Below are positions 32,201-43,479 of a stretch of DNA of 64,000 nucleotides, piece by piece; position 1 is the stretch's first letter; every line of letters starts with the position of its first letter. A program made the translations under genes and the position numbers. This DNA comes from Nyssa sinensis. Its lineage: Eukaryota; Streptophyta; Magnoliopsida; Cornales; Nyssaceae. The stretch covers positions 3,027,501 through 3,091,500 of the forward strand of contig CM018035.1 of assembly GCA_008638375.1 (NCBI GenBank). The letters are read 5' to 3'. The notes under the pieces are model-generated. The model searched no databases, was not told where the DNA came from, and was given only the letters and a program-made list of their open reading frames with translations.

Positions 32201-32867
32201 CTACTATATGAACACACATGTGTAAATGTGGGTGTGTGTATAAACTAAAAAAATAGAAAAAAGAAAGGAAAATCCAAACAAAAGAACAAAATGTGTCCCG
32301 AACATGTTCAAAATGTGTCCTAATAATGTGGATGAAGTTCATAATAAAATTTGGACACTTTTTTGGTTTGTCTCACACGTGTTCGGGACTTGTCTGTATG
32401 TATTTGAATCCGACATGGATACGTAAGTTAAAATAGAATATCCGTGCTTCATAACCTGCCAACATTTTGTACTTTGTAGTGATTTAAGTTCAAGGTCCCA
32501 TACTATATTTGCATGTATGCGGTTTTTATTTGATTTTTGCCTTTTTCTTTGCTTGTAATCAACTAAATCATAAAATGACTTACTCTGCTATTTTTAGCCA
32601 AAGCCAAATAGGGGGATGCTAATTGAACAGCAGAGGTCAATTTCTACATGCTCTTTGCATGTAAAACCAGGTTTATCCTCTTTGGTTCAGTCATTTCAGA
32701 CATCACAGAGCTTTAAGTTCAGCGTTGGTTTTGAGCTCTGCACAACTATGGAAGCTCAAGTAAAGAAAACATGCCAAACAACTGAGCGACATTTACCAAA
32801 TATTATGGCAATCAAGAAGTGGTCCTCCTTTGCATTAGCTATGAAGAAGGGTTTGAGACATCTATGA
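28097..32867 (+). CDS. Ankyrin-like module 2 and C-terminal tail, copy A (open)
   Basis: Six exons: 28097-28545, 30009-30078, 30199-30558, 30666-30777, 31112-31185 and 32598-32867. All joints are GT-AG and in phase, ending at TGA 32865-32867. The first exon has NEIVELIARDDADKFVSLL, CHYRAVKC and an ankyrin-like SYPLHHAAQSLSLHLIYI with NKGADINLRC. The third has HYAKEGKLIHFVTMLMAAQG, matching SYAKEGKLIELATLILVAQK of module 1. The tail (PKPNRGMLIEQQRS onward) is Ser/Thr/Lys-rich with no known domain. ATG at 28064 could start an independent protein, but TTTGCTGTTTGCATTCAG just before 28097 looks like a splice acceptor. Introns contain MITE copies. Confidence 0.65.
28730..29310 (-). mobile_element. 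MITE-like element in the first module 2 intron (inverted relative of the 31.9 kb element)
   Basis: The segment has repeated GGACACGTGTT-like words, an (AT)n core, and TTTTAATTAAAATAATGTTAG followed by CCGTGTCCGTGTAATG. Its reverse complement resembles 31908-32450. It is also present in copy B at about 56.41-56.98 kb. No coding capacity. Exact ends are uncertain. Confidence 0.5.
31908..32452 (+). mobile_element. MITE with GAAGCAYGGAYA termini in the last intron
   Basis: It starts GAAGCATGGACACAGACACG and ends AATATCCGTGCTTC, giving a short terminal inverted repeat. It has an (AT)n centre and no coding. It is also present in copy C (about 38844-39375) and copy B (about 59588-60136), so insertion predates the duplication. 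In copy B the left end has an extra repeat of the ACGGACACGGATA word. Confidence 0.65.
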
Positions 32868-33494
32868 GATGACTGAATGGGACCATTGACAGGTATGTTT
32901 TATAGTTATAAGCTCCTTTTTTTTGAAGGATCCTTCTTGCAAATAGATTGGACATCTTGCCGTAAAATTGGTCCGCCTTGAATTTGTTTATTACTCAAGT
33001 AGTACATACAGGCTTTGGTTTATTTTGCTAGGCACACTGGGCTTTTTCACTAATTATTACTGTCTTACGATTGATTATGAATTTTAAACCTTGCGCTCAC
33101 TATATCTTCCTGACCTAAATAATTCTGCTAGAGATTTATCTTGTTCTAATTGTATGCTACTATTAAATTGGGAATATGATAAGAGTACGTTCATATGGGG
33201 AATGACTCCTTTGATTGGTGTTGCAATGGCAGTATTTGCAATATTTCTATCTAGTATTTTGGAGATTTATAGTTCTTCTGTTTTATTGAATGGAAACTCA
33301 GTGAATTAGAACCAAATGAACCTCGAAGTCCTAGCTAATTAATACAAATTAATTATTGAGATCTCAGATGTCAAATTATTAATTTCTTCATTTTTGTATT
33401 TCCGATATATGTGTGTACCTTGTTATAATTGATTTGTTTTATGTATATGCAATTCTCAAACTTTGGCTCTGTATGTTTGTAATGTTCAATTTTT

Positions 33495-33770
33495 TTCAGG
33501 CAGCTCCGTAGCTGTTGAATCACATTTTTTCACTTTTTGTTCCAATCCAAATATAGCTTCGTTAAGAACTGGTGGATTTATTGCTATTTGGCTGTCATTG
33601 ATGTTCAGTAGGGTCTTGTTTTTGCAGCTCCTGGGAAACTGCTGCAGACTTTGGAAGAGTTACTTGAACAGCTAGGAATGGTGCCCCAAACTTCTGCGTC
33701 ATGGCAATGGCTGCCTGTGTCCGTAATATTATGTGGAAACTGTATTAGTAAGTTATTAAAAGTGTAGCCT
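33495..33770 (+). other. Exon-like segments downstream of the ankyrin-like stop codon
   Basis: After the stop at 32867 a GT donor (near 32893) follows. TTTTTTTCAG at about 33500 and TTTTTGCAG at about 33628 look like acceptors. The second is followed by an open stretch with LLQTLEELLEQLGMVPQT, conserved in copies B (about 61324) and C (about 40368). These could be 3' UTR exons or the remains of an older C-terminus. No known domain. Confidence 0.35.
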
Positions 33771-33980
33771 TTCGTTTCGTCTGTTACTCGTTTTAGCAGA
33801 CTAAAATCCAATTGAATTAGTAAGTTATTAAGTGGAAATTGAGTTAGCAGACTCGTTTCGTCTGTTACTGTATTTGTAAGTTATTAAAACTGTATTAGTA
33901 AGTTATTATGTGGAAATTGTGCATGCTTTTTAATTTTTATAGTTTCATGGGATTTTGGCAATTAAGCACTGGATGGGGGG

Positions 33981-35098
33981 CCCTCTTTTCTTTTAAAAGC
34001 TCAATGCTAAATCAATATTTTTGACAAATTGACGTATAAAATGTTGTGACATAAATTACCTTAAAACACTAAAGTATTTTTGTCAACATAAAAATTAATA
34101 AATTATAAAACCCCCAAAAAAAGTCATATTTTATATTACGGATAAAACACTAAAAATACCCACATAAAATTTGCAAGTGATAGTGACTGCATCTCATTTG
34201 TTACATGCCATATTATGAAATGATATATAACTAATAAATATAATTTTGAAGGAAAAAAATGGGAAGCATAAAATTTTTTATATATAGATATAGAAATATT
34301 TGGTAAGCATAAACTTTATATATATATATGTGTGTGTGTGTGTGTGGTGTGTGTGCATTGGGCACTTGCCAAGTTCATCTGCTATCTTTTTGGGCTTCCC
34401 AAGATACACAGTCATAAATTGCCTGGGCTTGACTTTGATTGGGGTCACACTGCAGACGGGCAGATTCAACCATTTTAAGTCTTCCCTGACTAAAAACTTA
34501 TCATCGAGGCCCAACTGAAACCTTTTTTTTTTTTAACCCAACTAAAACTTAAATGAACAAAATCCAATTACTTGAATGGCGCAAACAAGTCCAGAGATCC
34601 ATTTCACAAAGCACATTGTTTTTTGTTCTTCTTACTTTAGAAAGCATATATTGTTATAGGTAAAGCAACAAATGGAAATTGGGTTACGGCTAGACCCAAT
34701 CTCCGGGACTTGGGAAAGGTGTTTTTGAGATGCTAGGAGAATCAATTTTAAATAAAATATATATTGATTTAAAATAGTTTATACTATGGGAGTTTTTATT
34801 AATATGATTATAAATAAAACACTAATAAATATTTAAAATATATAAAAACAAGTCAAAGCCTTTGTTTTCAATATATGTTTTTGTAATAATATTTCAATAG
34901 AAAAAATGTAAATGCTACATGTTAATAGAATTCTTACATAATTGAAATATTGAACAATATAAAATTTGAAATAGAATTCAAGTAAAGAAATTTAAAAAGT
35001 ATAAAATAGTCAATACGAAAATATATAGTAGAAAATGAGAATAATTCGAAACTAGTCAACCTTTTATATGCCCTCTTTTCTTTTAAAAGCTTAATGTG
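33981..35098. repeat. Copy A-specific insertion flanked by short direct repeats
   Basis: CCCTCTTTTCTTTTAAAAGC occurs at about 33980 and again at about 35072. Copies B and C lack the roughly 1.1 kb between them. The insert is AT-rich, contains a (TA)n(TG)n run near 34318-34350 and an open segment at about 34378-34516. The origin of the insert is unresolved. Confidence 0.6.
34378..34516 (-). other. Unidentified exon-like open segment
   Basis: On the minus strand an AAGGTTTCAG acceptor precedes an open run including LGLDDKFLVREDLKWLNLPV and then KPRQFMTVYLGKPKKI. Composition looks protein-like and richer in G+C than its surroundings. A possible donor follows GGCAA|GTGCCC, then the frame enters a (TG)n repeat. 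The plus strand is also open here. I cannot name the protein. It may be a gene fragment carried in by the insertion. Confidence 0.3.
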
Positions 35099-35823
35099 CA
35101 ATCGTCATGTCTCACCTTAATGCTAAATCAATCAATACATAATATGGATTTAAAAGCTTGACTAAACATGTTTCGAAAGATGTTTTATATGCAAGTAGGA
35201 GTGTAAAATATTTATACTATGCTTGAATAAATAAGAAGGGAAGGAGAGGAAATGATAACATTAGTTACGAGGGAAATGAGAGGGGATTGCAAATTTTTTT
35301 TCATGCTGGGATAACAAATGAGGGTAATGAGTGTGTAATTCTTGTCTCGTTGTTCTTTGATAACAACAGAAAAGAATTTTACCAACTGTAGGTAAGACAT
35401 TGCACATTGACATCTAGATATTGATCGGATGACACTTATTCTTTTTTCAATTTCTTAAAAAATCTAATTTTACATATAAATTAGTTTCTTAGAAATATCT
35501 AAACTTACATATAAAATAGTTTCTTAATGATTTGAGACTTTTTAGAAGAAAATAAATATTTTTGGATAGAAAATAAATTCATTGGATTCGCGAAAAGATG
35601 GTGGCCTGATTTACAAAGTCATAGACAGTTGTAAAAAAAAGATGCATTTGTTCATGGACCAAGAATGATGAAACTGCTTATGAATAGATTTTTACTAAAA
35701 AATTATTTACAATTTTAAAAGATAAATACAGGCCAACATGAGAAAGTACTAGGAAAGAAGTAAAAGTAAAATCAAAGTACTAAGAAAGAAGTAAAAGTAA
35801 AATCTAAAATTGTTGAGCCTACT

Positions 35824-36153
35824 TTGAGTGATAATGTTGTAGATATTAAACTATTGGAAGATGTGTCCATTCTTACAAAAGACATGTTTATCTTTACAAA
35901 AGACTTGTTTCTAATTGATTCTATAAACTCTTTTATGGAAGAGAAAGTAAAAATTTCAATGGTAGTTGTCAACGTTAAAGATGGAAACGAACTTGAATTC
36001 ACGAAGGATTATTTTGTTGATTATGAGAATATTGAAATTGTAAACGAACTTGAATTCACGAAAGATTATTTTGATGATTATGAGAATATTGAAATTGTAG
36101 TGGACCAAGAAGAAGATTTTTCTTGTTTCATTATGGGATCATTATTATCATAA
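35824..36153 (+). other. Open frame with internal 57-bp tandem repeat
   Basis: 109 codons. Residues NELEFTKDYFVDYENIEIV are repeated immediately with one change (V to D); the DNA unit lies at 35989-36045 and 36046-36102. The open frame seems to continue upstream through Lys-rich codons (KEVKVKSK repeated), so the ATG may not be the true start. No homology recognised. It is acidic, and possibly a retroelement spacer or a random open frame preserved by the repeat. Confidence 0.3.
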
Positions 36154-36159
36154 AAAAAA

Positions 36160-36770
36160 AGAGCCAAGAGTTACAGACTTTGAATTATTAGTCTTTATTG
36201 TAGTAGGATTAGTATAAAAATAGTAATTTTTATTTTTTAGTCAAAACTGGAGTATTCTACCACTATAAATATGATGTAATATGTCATTATGGTTATGTTT
36301 TTTTATCAATAATAAATAATTACGAATTTTAAAGAATTATTTCTTTTGTTTGGGTGAGGAGTCTCCATATTATTTGTTTTATAAGGAATTTGACGCGTTA
36401 GATTGTCCTTCTACGTTTCTGTTCCGTATTATTTAATAAAACAAGAAAACTAAATAAATTAAGAATAAATTAAAATTAAAAATTAAACAATCATAATACG
36501 ACTCTAAAATAATTTTTCTTATTTTTAGGGTTCCATATTTGTCTTACATCACCTTTCTTTTATTCGTATAATTGAAAAATCTTCAATGAATTTTACCATC
36601 TTCATCTCCGATAGAGTCGTCATCTTAGGAATAAGGTCCGCAATGTACATACAAATGTCTAACATTAATATGGGATTGAGTTTGCAACAATTGTTATAAA
36701 GATTAAAGCGGGATTGAGTTTGCAATAATTTCTCTTTTCTATTTACTCTGCCCGATTCGTGTTTATTATG

Positions 36771-36801
<31 letters not shown>

Positions 36802-38237
36802 CATATATATACACGTGTATATATTAAGAGAGAGAAACATATTAGAGAGAAAATAAGATTTTAAATTAAAATATATAAAATATAGGAGTAATAAAGTAAT
36901 TTTATTAGATTTGTTAATGATGTTAAGAAACACTCTAAAGAGGTTAGTATAATTTTTAAAAGCTCACGAGCCTAAGTGTAATATTAACAAATCAAAATCA
37001 GTATAATTTACCATATATGAACAATCTACATATAATGCATACATGTGACCCTGCAATTTAGAGAGAGGTAGAAGGTGATGAAAATGAAGGTTTGGTGATG
37101 GATTATGAGGTTTGATGAATCGGTGGTTGTTGGCAGTCATAGATTTCATCAATTAATTTGAGAGTTTTTGCAAAATTTAATTACAATTGGAGATCTCAGT
37201 ACTCGGTATTCGTCTGCATGTAGATCGCAGGATGAAAATGGACGGTTTCAAAAGAGTGAAATGGTAAGAATAAACTGCTAGAAACATTTTAAAATTGTAA
37301 ATTCAAAACTGATGTGTTTATTATCAGAAAGATGTATAAATTTGCATACATATTTTTCAGAAGCATATATATATGCTTCTGTGCGCAGGAAAGGAGTGGA
37401 TAGATATAAAAGTGTATATATTTAATTACAAGATAAATATAAATTTCAAATAACGTATATATAGTTTAAATAATATCAATGAACGTAATTTTGTAAAATA
37501 TCTACATGTAAGATATCACCGAAACTTGTAATAATTAGTTGGTTTCTAGGAAACGATATCATCTACATGTAAGATATCACCGAAACTTGTAATAATTAAT
37601 GGTTTCCTGTCGTTTCCTTAAAAGTCAATTAATTTTATAAAAATTTTCGTTTCTTCTTATCACCACGGCCAACTTGTCAGTAACCTTGTTTAACTCACTC
37701 GGAGTGTATTCGTATGTGTAATTATCAAAGTTCATTGAAAGGGATGTCGTCAAACGACTATAGAAAAAAAAATTAATGATTAATCAAACAAAAATTAAAT
37801 AAAGTGGAAAAAGATCCACAGGAATAATTAAATCAAGATCGTCATTGGAAGAAGGGATTGTTGGTGGTTTGTTGGGAAAGAATAATGCTAGTCAAAAGCT
37901 ATTTAGATCAAAATCTCTAAAATCGCAGCCGCAAAGGTATTCCCGTTTTGACAGGTGAGGAAAAGTAAAGGAAAAAAAACAATTGGATTCTTTTAATCTC
38001 CAACCATTTCTAGTGACCCAAAAAGATCCACGGGAATGATACAGAACTCGCTAAAACTAGCACATTTTACCACCGAAATGTTCTATTTTTCCAACATTTT
38101 TCTCAGCAACCAAACTAAGCCTTATTCATAACATGACAGTCATCATAACAATCAAATGTATTTCCATAGAACTGTAATTAAATGCTTTCGTTTCCAACAA
38201 TTTCTCAGCAACCAAACAGACACTTATTGCATAACAT
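36160..38237. other. Tail of duplication copy A and junction to copy C; no gene
   Basis: Contains an (AT)n run near 36772-36798. About 36.59-37.8 kb aligns with about 41.05-42.22 kb (shared words GATAGAGTCGT and CCTTGTTTAACTC). A 45-bp tandem repeat (TCTACATGTAAGATATCACC) lies near 37500 and 37561. The last 430 bases are unique. Confidence 0.5.
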
Positions 38238-41200
38238 AATTTGTTCTATTCTTTTTGTTACAAATTTTTTTAATTTCTATATTTTTCTAATAATATAAAT
38301 TATAAAAATTCATCCCAGCCAATATGAAAGCAAATTTTAGACTACAACCTAGAAGTTTGGCAGCTCAAAGTGGTTTTTTAATAATTGACATGCACAAAAC
38401 ATTCTGTTGAGATTACTTATAATTTAGGAAGCCAGCAATCTGACAATTAATTTAACTATCTCATCATAATGGTGTGTTTAGGTCCCATAACAACCCTTGG
38501 GGTTGGATAAGTTAAGAAGAGGCTCAGGTAATATCCCCATAGCCCCAAGTTAATCTACCACTTCAAAGCCACTTAGCAAAAAAATCAAAGGACCAAAACC
38601 TTTGCAAAACATTGGTCTAAGTGCCGAATGGACATCTTAAATGTGTGTGCAAGATATATTAACTTAATAATAGTCAAGTAGTAATTGTTTCATGTACTTC
38701 TGTTATCCGTTGGATACATAATTAAGATTGTACATTATTTCTTTTTTTCCCTCAAAACAATTTTTTTTTGCCTAAAGCTATTGTAATTGCTTACAAGCAG
38801 CCCTTAAAAAAGATATATTCTCATAAACCTACCAACTAAGAAGCACGGACACAGACACGTTTAATTTTTTTCTATGACTATATAATAAAAACCTAACGCT
38901 AGTTCAATCAAAATTGGCATAAAACACCAACCACAACTTGAATATGTAATATATATATATATATATATTATATGACTATTTGATAAAAGCTTAATATTAT
39001 TTCAATCAAAATTGTCATAAAAACATACAAATTACAATAATATGAAGATATGAAAATAACATAAAAGTTCAAGAACTTCATGAATCATCAACATAGGTGA
39101 TCAAAATTCCAAAACAAATTACTAACTACTATATGAACACATATATGTAAATGTGTGTGTGTATAAACTAAAAAAATAGAAAAAAGAAAGGAAAATCCAA
39201 ACAAAAGAACAAAATGTGTCCCGAACGTGTTCAAAATGTGTCCTAATAATGTGGATGAAGTTCATAATAAAATTTGGACACTTTTTTGGTTTGTCTCACA
39301 CGTGTTCGGGACTTGTCCGTATGTATTTGAATCCGACACGGATACGTAAGTTAAAATAGAATATCCGTGCTTCATAACCTGCCAACATCTTGTACTTTGT
39401 AGTGATTTAAGTTCAAGGTCCCATGCTATATTTGCATGTATGTGGTTTTTATTTGATTTTTGCCTTTTTCTTTGCTTGTAATCAACTAAATCATAAAATG
39501 AATTACTCTGCTATTTTTAGCCAAAGCCAAATAGGGGGATGCTAATTGAACAGCAGAGGTCAATTTCTACATGCTCTTTGCATGTAAAACCAGGTTTATC
39601 CTCTTTGGTTCAGTCATTTCAGACATCACAGAGCTTTAAGGCCAGCGTTGGTTTTGAGCTCTGCACAACTATGGAAGCTTAAGTAAAGAAAACATGCCAA
39701 ACAATTGAGCGAGATTTACCAAATATTATGGCAATCAAGAAGTGGTCCTCCTTTGCATTAGCTATGAAGAAGGGTTTAAGACATCTATGAGATGACTGAA
39801 TGGGACCATTGACAGGTATGTTTTATAATTATAAGCTCCTATTTTTTGAAGGATCTTTCTTGCAAATAGATTGGACATCTTACGGTGTAATTGGTCCACC
39901 TTGAATTTGTTTATTACTCAAGTAGTACATACAGGCTTTGGTTTATTTTGCTAGGCACACTGGCCTTTTTCACTAATTATTACTGTCATACGATTGATTA
40001 TGAATTTTAAACCTTGCGCTCATTATCTCTTCCTGACCTAAATAATTCCGCTAGAGATTTAACTTGTTCTAATAGTATGCTACTATTAAATTGGGAATAT
40101 GGTAAGAGTAACGTTCATATGGGGAATGACTCCTTTGATTGGTGTTGCAATGGTAGTATTTGCGATATTTCTATCTCGTATTTTGGAGATTTATAGTTCT
40201 TCTGTTTGATTGAATGGAATTTCAGTGAATTAGAACCAAATGAACCTCCGTAGCTGTTGAATCACATTTTTTCACTTTTTTTTCCAATCCAAATAGCTTC
40301 CTTAAGAACTGGTGGATTTATTGTTATTTGGCTGTCATTGATGGTTAGTAGGGTCTTGTTTTTGCAGCTCCTGGGAAACTGCTGCAGACTTTGGAAGAGT
40401 TACTTCAACAGCTAGGAATGGTGCCCAAACTTTTTGCAACATGGCAATGGCTGCCTGTGTCCGTAATATTTTATAGTTTCATGGGATGTTGCCAATTAAA
40501 CACAGGGTGGGGGGGGCCTCTTTTCTTTTTCTTTTTTAAGAAAAAATGCAAATATACTCCTCCAGTTCTTGTTTATGTTTATGTTTTTTTGCACTCTTAA
40601 TTTAACTTTCACTTATTTTTTAATTTGTTGAGTTTTTACTTTAGTAGTTTAGTTACCAAAAATGTTATTAATGAATGTTAATTTTTTAGCTAAATTATAA
40701 TAACCTTTCTTGAGGTAAATGCGCTCTATTTTTCAATAATTACATTTGACACTTCTCTTCCACAATTAATCATTAGTTGACAAAAATAAGTTGATGTCAT
40801 GTCTCACCTTAATGCTAAATCAATTAATACATATAATACATAAATTGGATTTAAAAGCTTGACCAAACATATTTCTCAAGATTTTTTATACGCAAGTAGG
40901 AGTGTAAAATATTTATATTATGCTTGAATAAATAAGAAGAAAAGGAAAAGAGAAGATAACATTAATTATGAAAAAAATCAGAAGAGATTGTAATTTTTTT
41001 TTATGTTGGGTTAACAAATGAAGAAAAGATTAAAGTGATGTTTAATTGCAAAATCTTCAACGGGTTTCACAATCTTCATCTCTGATAGAGTCGTAATCTT
41101 AGGAATAAGGTTCATGATGTATATACAAAAATCTAACATTAATATGGGATTGAGTTTGCAACAATTGTTATAAAGATTAAAGTGGAATTGAGTTTGCACT

Positions 41201-41251
41201 AATTTTTCTTCTCTATTTACTCTGCCCAATTCATGTTTATTATTTAAGAGT

Positions 41252-41295
<44 letters not shown>

Positions 41296-41463
41296 GTGTA
41301 TATATTAAGAGAGAAAATAAGATTTTAAATTAAAATATAAAGGCAATAAAATAATTTTATTATATCTGATAATGGTGTTAAGAGATAAATTTTAAAGAGA
41401 TCAGTGTAATTTTCAAAAATTCACAAATCTAACTGTAATATTAACAAATCTTAAAAGAAGTCA

Positions 41464-41495
<32 letters not shown>

Positions 41496-42220
41496 GAACA
41501 ATGTGCATATAATGCATACATGTAACCTAGTAATTTAGTGAGAGATAGAAGGTGATGAAAATGAAGGTTTGGTGATGGATTAGGAAGTTTGATGAATCAG
41601 CAATTGTTGACATTCATAGATTTCATTAATTAATTTGAGTGTTTTTGCAAAATTTCTTTCAAAAATATACCAAATACTCGGTAAAGATCATATCAACTAC
41701 TCTTAATATCTCTTGTACCTATTTATATTAAATTTTCCTTCGAGAAAATATCAAATACTTTATAAAAGATCATATCAACTACTCTTAATATATCATGTGC
41801 TTATTTATATTAAATTAAAAATTACTAATCAAATGAAAAGGCAACAAACAGATATTAACAAAAATTAAACTCATCTTCAACAAAATGAAAAAGCAACAAT
41901 CAGAATTTAACAAAAATAAAACTCATCTTCAAAAAATAACAACAAATGAAAGTATGTAAAATATTTACATGTAAATTCAGATATCACTATTTTTGAAATT
42001 TGTAACAATTAATTGGTTTCTTGTCATTTTTCAGAAGTCAATTAATTTCATAAAAATTTTCCTTTTGCCTATTTCTGGCCGCCAGAGCCAACTTAACAAC
42101 TACCTTGTTTAACTCTCTCAGCGTGTACTCGTATGTATAGTTGTCAAAACTCCTAAAAATGCATGTCGTCAAACAACTGTGGAAAAAGATCAATAATTAA
42201 TCAAACAAAACTTAAATAAA
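38238..42220. repeat. Segmental duplication, copy C (3' part only)
   Basis: Starts abruptly at TTTGTTCTATTCTTTTTG, corresponding to about 31.31 kb in copy A and about 58.99 kb in copy B. It runs through the MITE, the last ankyrin-like exon, the downstream segments and the tail. Both modules and their upstream exons are absent. Confidence 0.85.
39521..39790 (+). pseudogene. Last exon of the ankyrin-like gene, copy C
   Basis: Aligns with 32598-32867. A C-to-T change turns the CAA after ATG GAA GCT into TAA at 39680-39682, truncating the tail. No upstream exons accompany it, so it is a non-functional fragment. Confidence 0.85.
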
Positions 42221-42371
42221 GTTGAAGTAATAAAATAATCAGACTATTACCTATAAAGACAAAAATCAGGCATCAAGAACACCACACCATTGAATCCGTT
42301 CATAAGATTTGTGATTTGTTTATAATCGCTCAAAAATTAAGCATATCTCACGTTCGTATATAGAAATTGAA

Positions 42372-43422
42372 AGGCAGTATATAGAAACTTTCATAAGGAC
42401 CCCAGGTGGTTGCCTAAAAGATTTCTTAAAAGAAATTTATAATAGACGCATAAAGGTGGTTATTTGATTTTTCATCCATTTTTTCAAATAATTTTTTTTT
42501 TAATTATTATTGGTCAAATCTTTTAGACATATATTAATATTACATAAATGTAGGTTATTCCGGGTTGTGAATATAGTTCAGTCACCCATTTCACGACATT
42601 TAAACTATTTTTCAACTGCCAATTGGGATGTATTAAATGTTGATGCATCTTTTCATGGCAATAGATGTGGGGGTGGGGTGGTATGAAGAACAGCCGATGG
42701 AGTCGTGAAAGATTACTCAACACTATTTCTTGATATCAATGATCCCATTTTTTATACCAGTTTTGATTCGCAATCGGCTAAAGCATCTGCAGCGAAGCAT
42801 GGAGCTTTCTAGGCGAAGTCAAGAAATGTGAGATATGTTCGAATTTTGAGTGATTGTAAAAAAATTATAAATTTTATGAACGAATTTCGAATTAGTGTCA
42901 GAAACACCATTGAATCCGTTCATAAAATTTGTAATTTTTTTACAATCACTCAAAATTCAAACATATCTCACATTTCTTTACTTCGCCCAGAAAGCTCCAT
43001 GCTTTGCTGCAGATGCTTCAGCCAATTACGAATCAAAACTGGTATAAAAAATGAGATCATTTATATCGACAAATCGTATTGAGTAATCTTTCACGACTGC
43101 ATTGGTTGTTCTCCATACCACCTCACCCCCACATCTATTGCCATAAAAAGATGCATCAACATTTAATACATCCCAATTGACAGTTGAAAAACAGCTCAAA
43201 TGTCGTGAAATAGATGACGAACTACATTCACAAACCCGGAATAACCTATATTCATGTAATATTAATATATGCCTAAAAGATTTGACCAACAATAACTAAC
43301 AAAATTATTTGAAAAAATGAATAAAAAATCAAATAACCCACCTTTATGCGATTATAGATTTCTTTTAAGAAATCTTCTAGGCAACTAGATGGTGTCCTCA
43401 TAAAAGCTTCTATATACTCCTT
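42372..43422. repeat. Large imperfect palindrome, arms of about 0.5 kb
   Basis: The left arm (42372-42882) and right arm (42917-43422) are reverse complements with scattered mismatches, separated by a loop of about 34 bases. Shared blocks include AGCATCTGCAGCGAAGCATG and GAAATGTGAGATATGTTCG with their complements. RNA from either strand could form a hairpin of about 500 bp. Each arm carries an RNase H-like fragment. Confidence 0.9.
42632..42810 (+). pseudogene. RNase H-like (RVT_3-type) fragment, left arm
   Basis: Reads NVDASFHGNRCGGGVV, then TGA, then RTADGVVKDYS. This matches the start of plant RNase H-like domains from non-LTR retroelements and related genes, where the Asp in VDASF is the first catalytic residue. 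The in-frame stop and lack of downstream motifs show it is dead. Confidence 0.65.
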
Positions 43423-43476
43423 TGTAATCTCATGTGCCCATGCTAGTGCCCAACAAGCTAGAAATAATCTTGACAC
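42986..43476 (-). pseudogene. RNase H-like fragment with upstream part, right arm
   Basis: The minus strand carries LFLACWALAWAHE (43.4 kb), then NWDVLNVDASFYGNRCGGEV (43.15-43.2 kb) and VKDYSIRFVDIND. The order matches the linker and RNase H domain of plant LINE-type proteins, but the frames do not join and the catalytic set is incomplete. This arm lacks the TGA present in the left arm. Confidence 0.65.
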
Positions 43477-43479
43477 GTG

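Larger units (their letters stand above)
23754..32867 (+). pseudogene. Two-module ankyrin-like gene, copy A (frameshifted in module 1)
   Basis: Manual model with exons 23754-23762 (provisional ATG GAT TTG), 24008-24400, 24527-24605, 24713-25114, 25174-25333, 25816-25904, 28097-28545, 30009-30078, 30199-30558, 30666-30777, 31112-31185 and 32598-32867 (TGA). Splice phases agree throughout except for one extra C near 24342, which shifts module 1 exon 1 into an early stop. Without that base the model gives about 821 residues. The two halves are homologous exon by exon (ankyrin exon, short helix exon, long KEGKLI exon, GF exon, basic exon), so I infer an internal duplication. Linking the halves depends on a GTAACT donor at 25334; GTTTGC donors just upstream would instead end module 1 at a TGA at 25838-25840. 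The function of this plant ankyrin family is unknown to me. Confidence 0.6.

Noticed and set aside
33091..33309. Hydrophobic open frame (also 60768-60986 and partly 40014-40196)
   Set aside because: Lies in the post-stop intron or UTR of the ankyrin-like gene and is disrupted in copy C. No domain recognised.
36964..37152. Short His/Asn-rich minus-strand open frame
   Set aside because: The counterpart at about 41.5 kb is interrupted, so it is unlikely to be coding.
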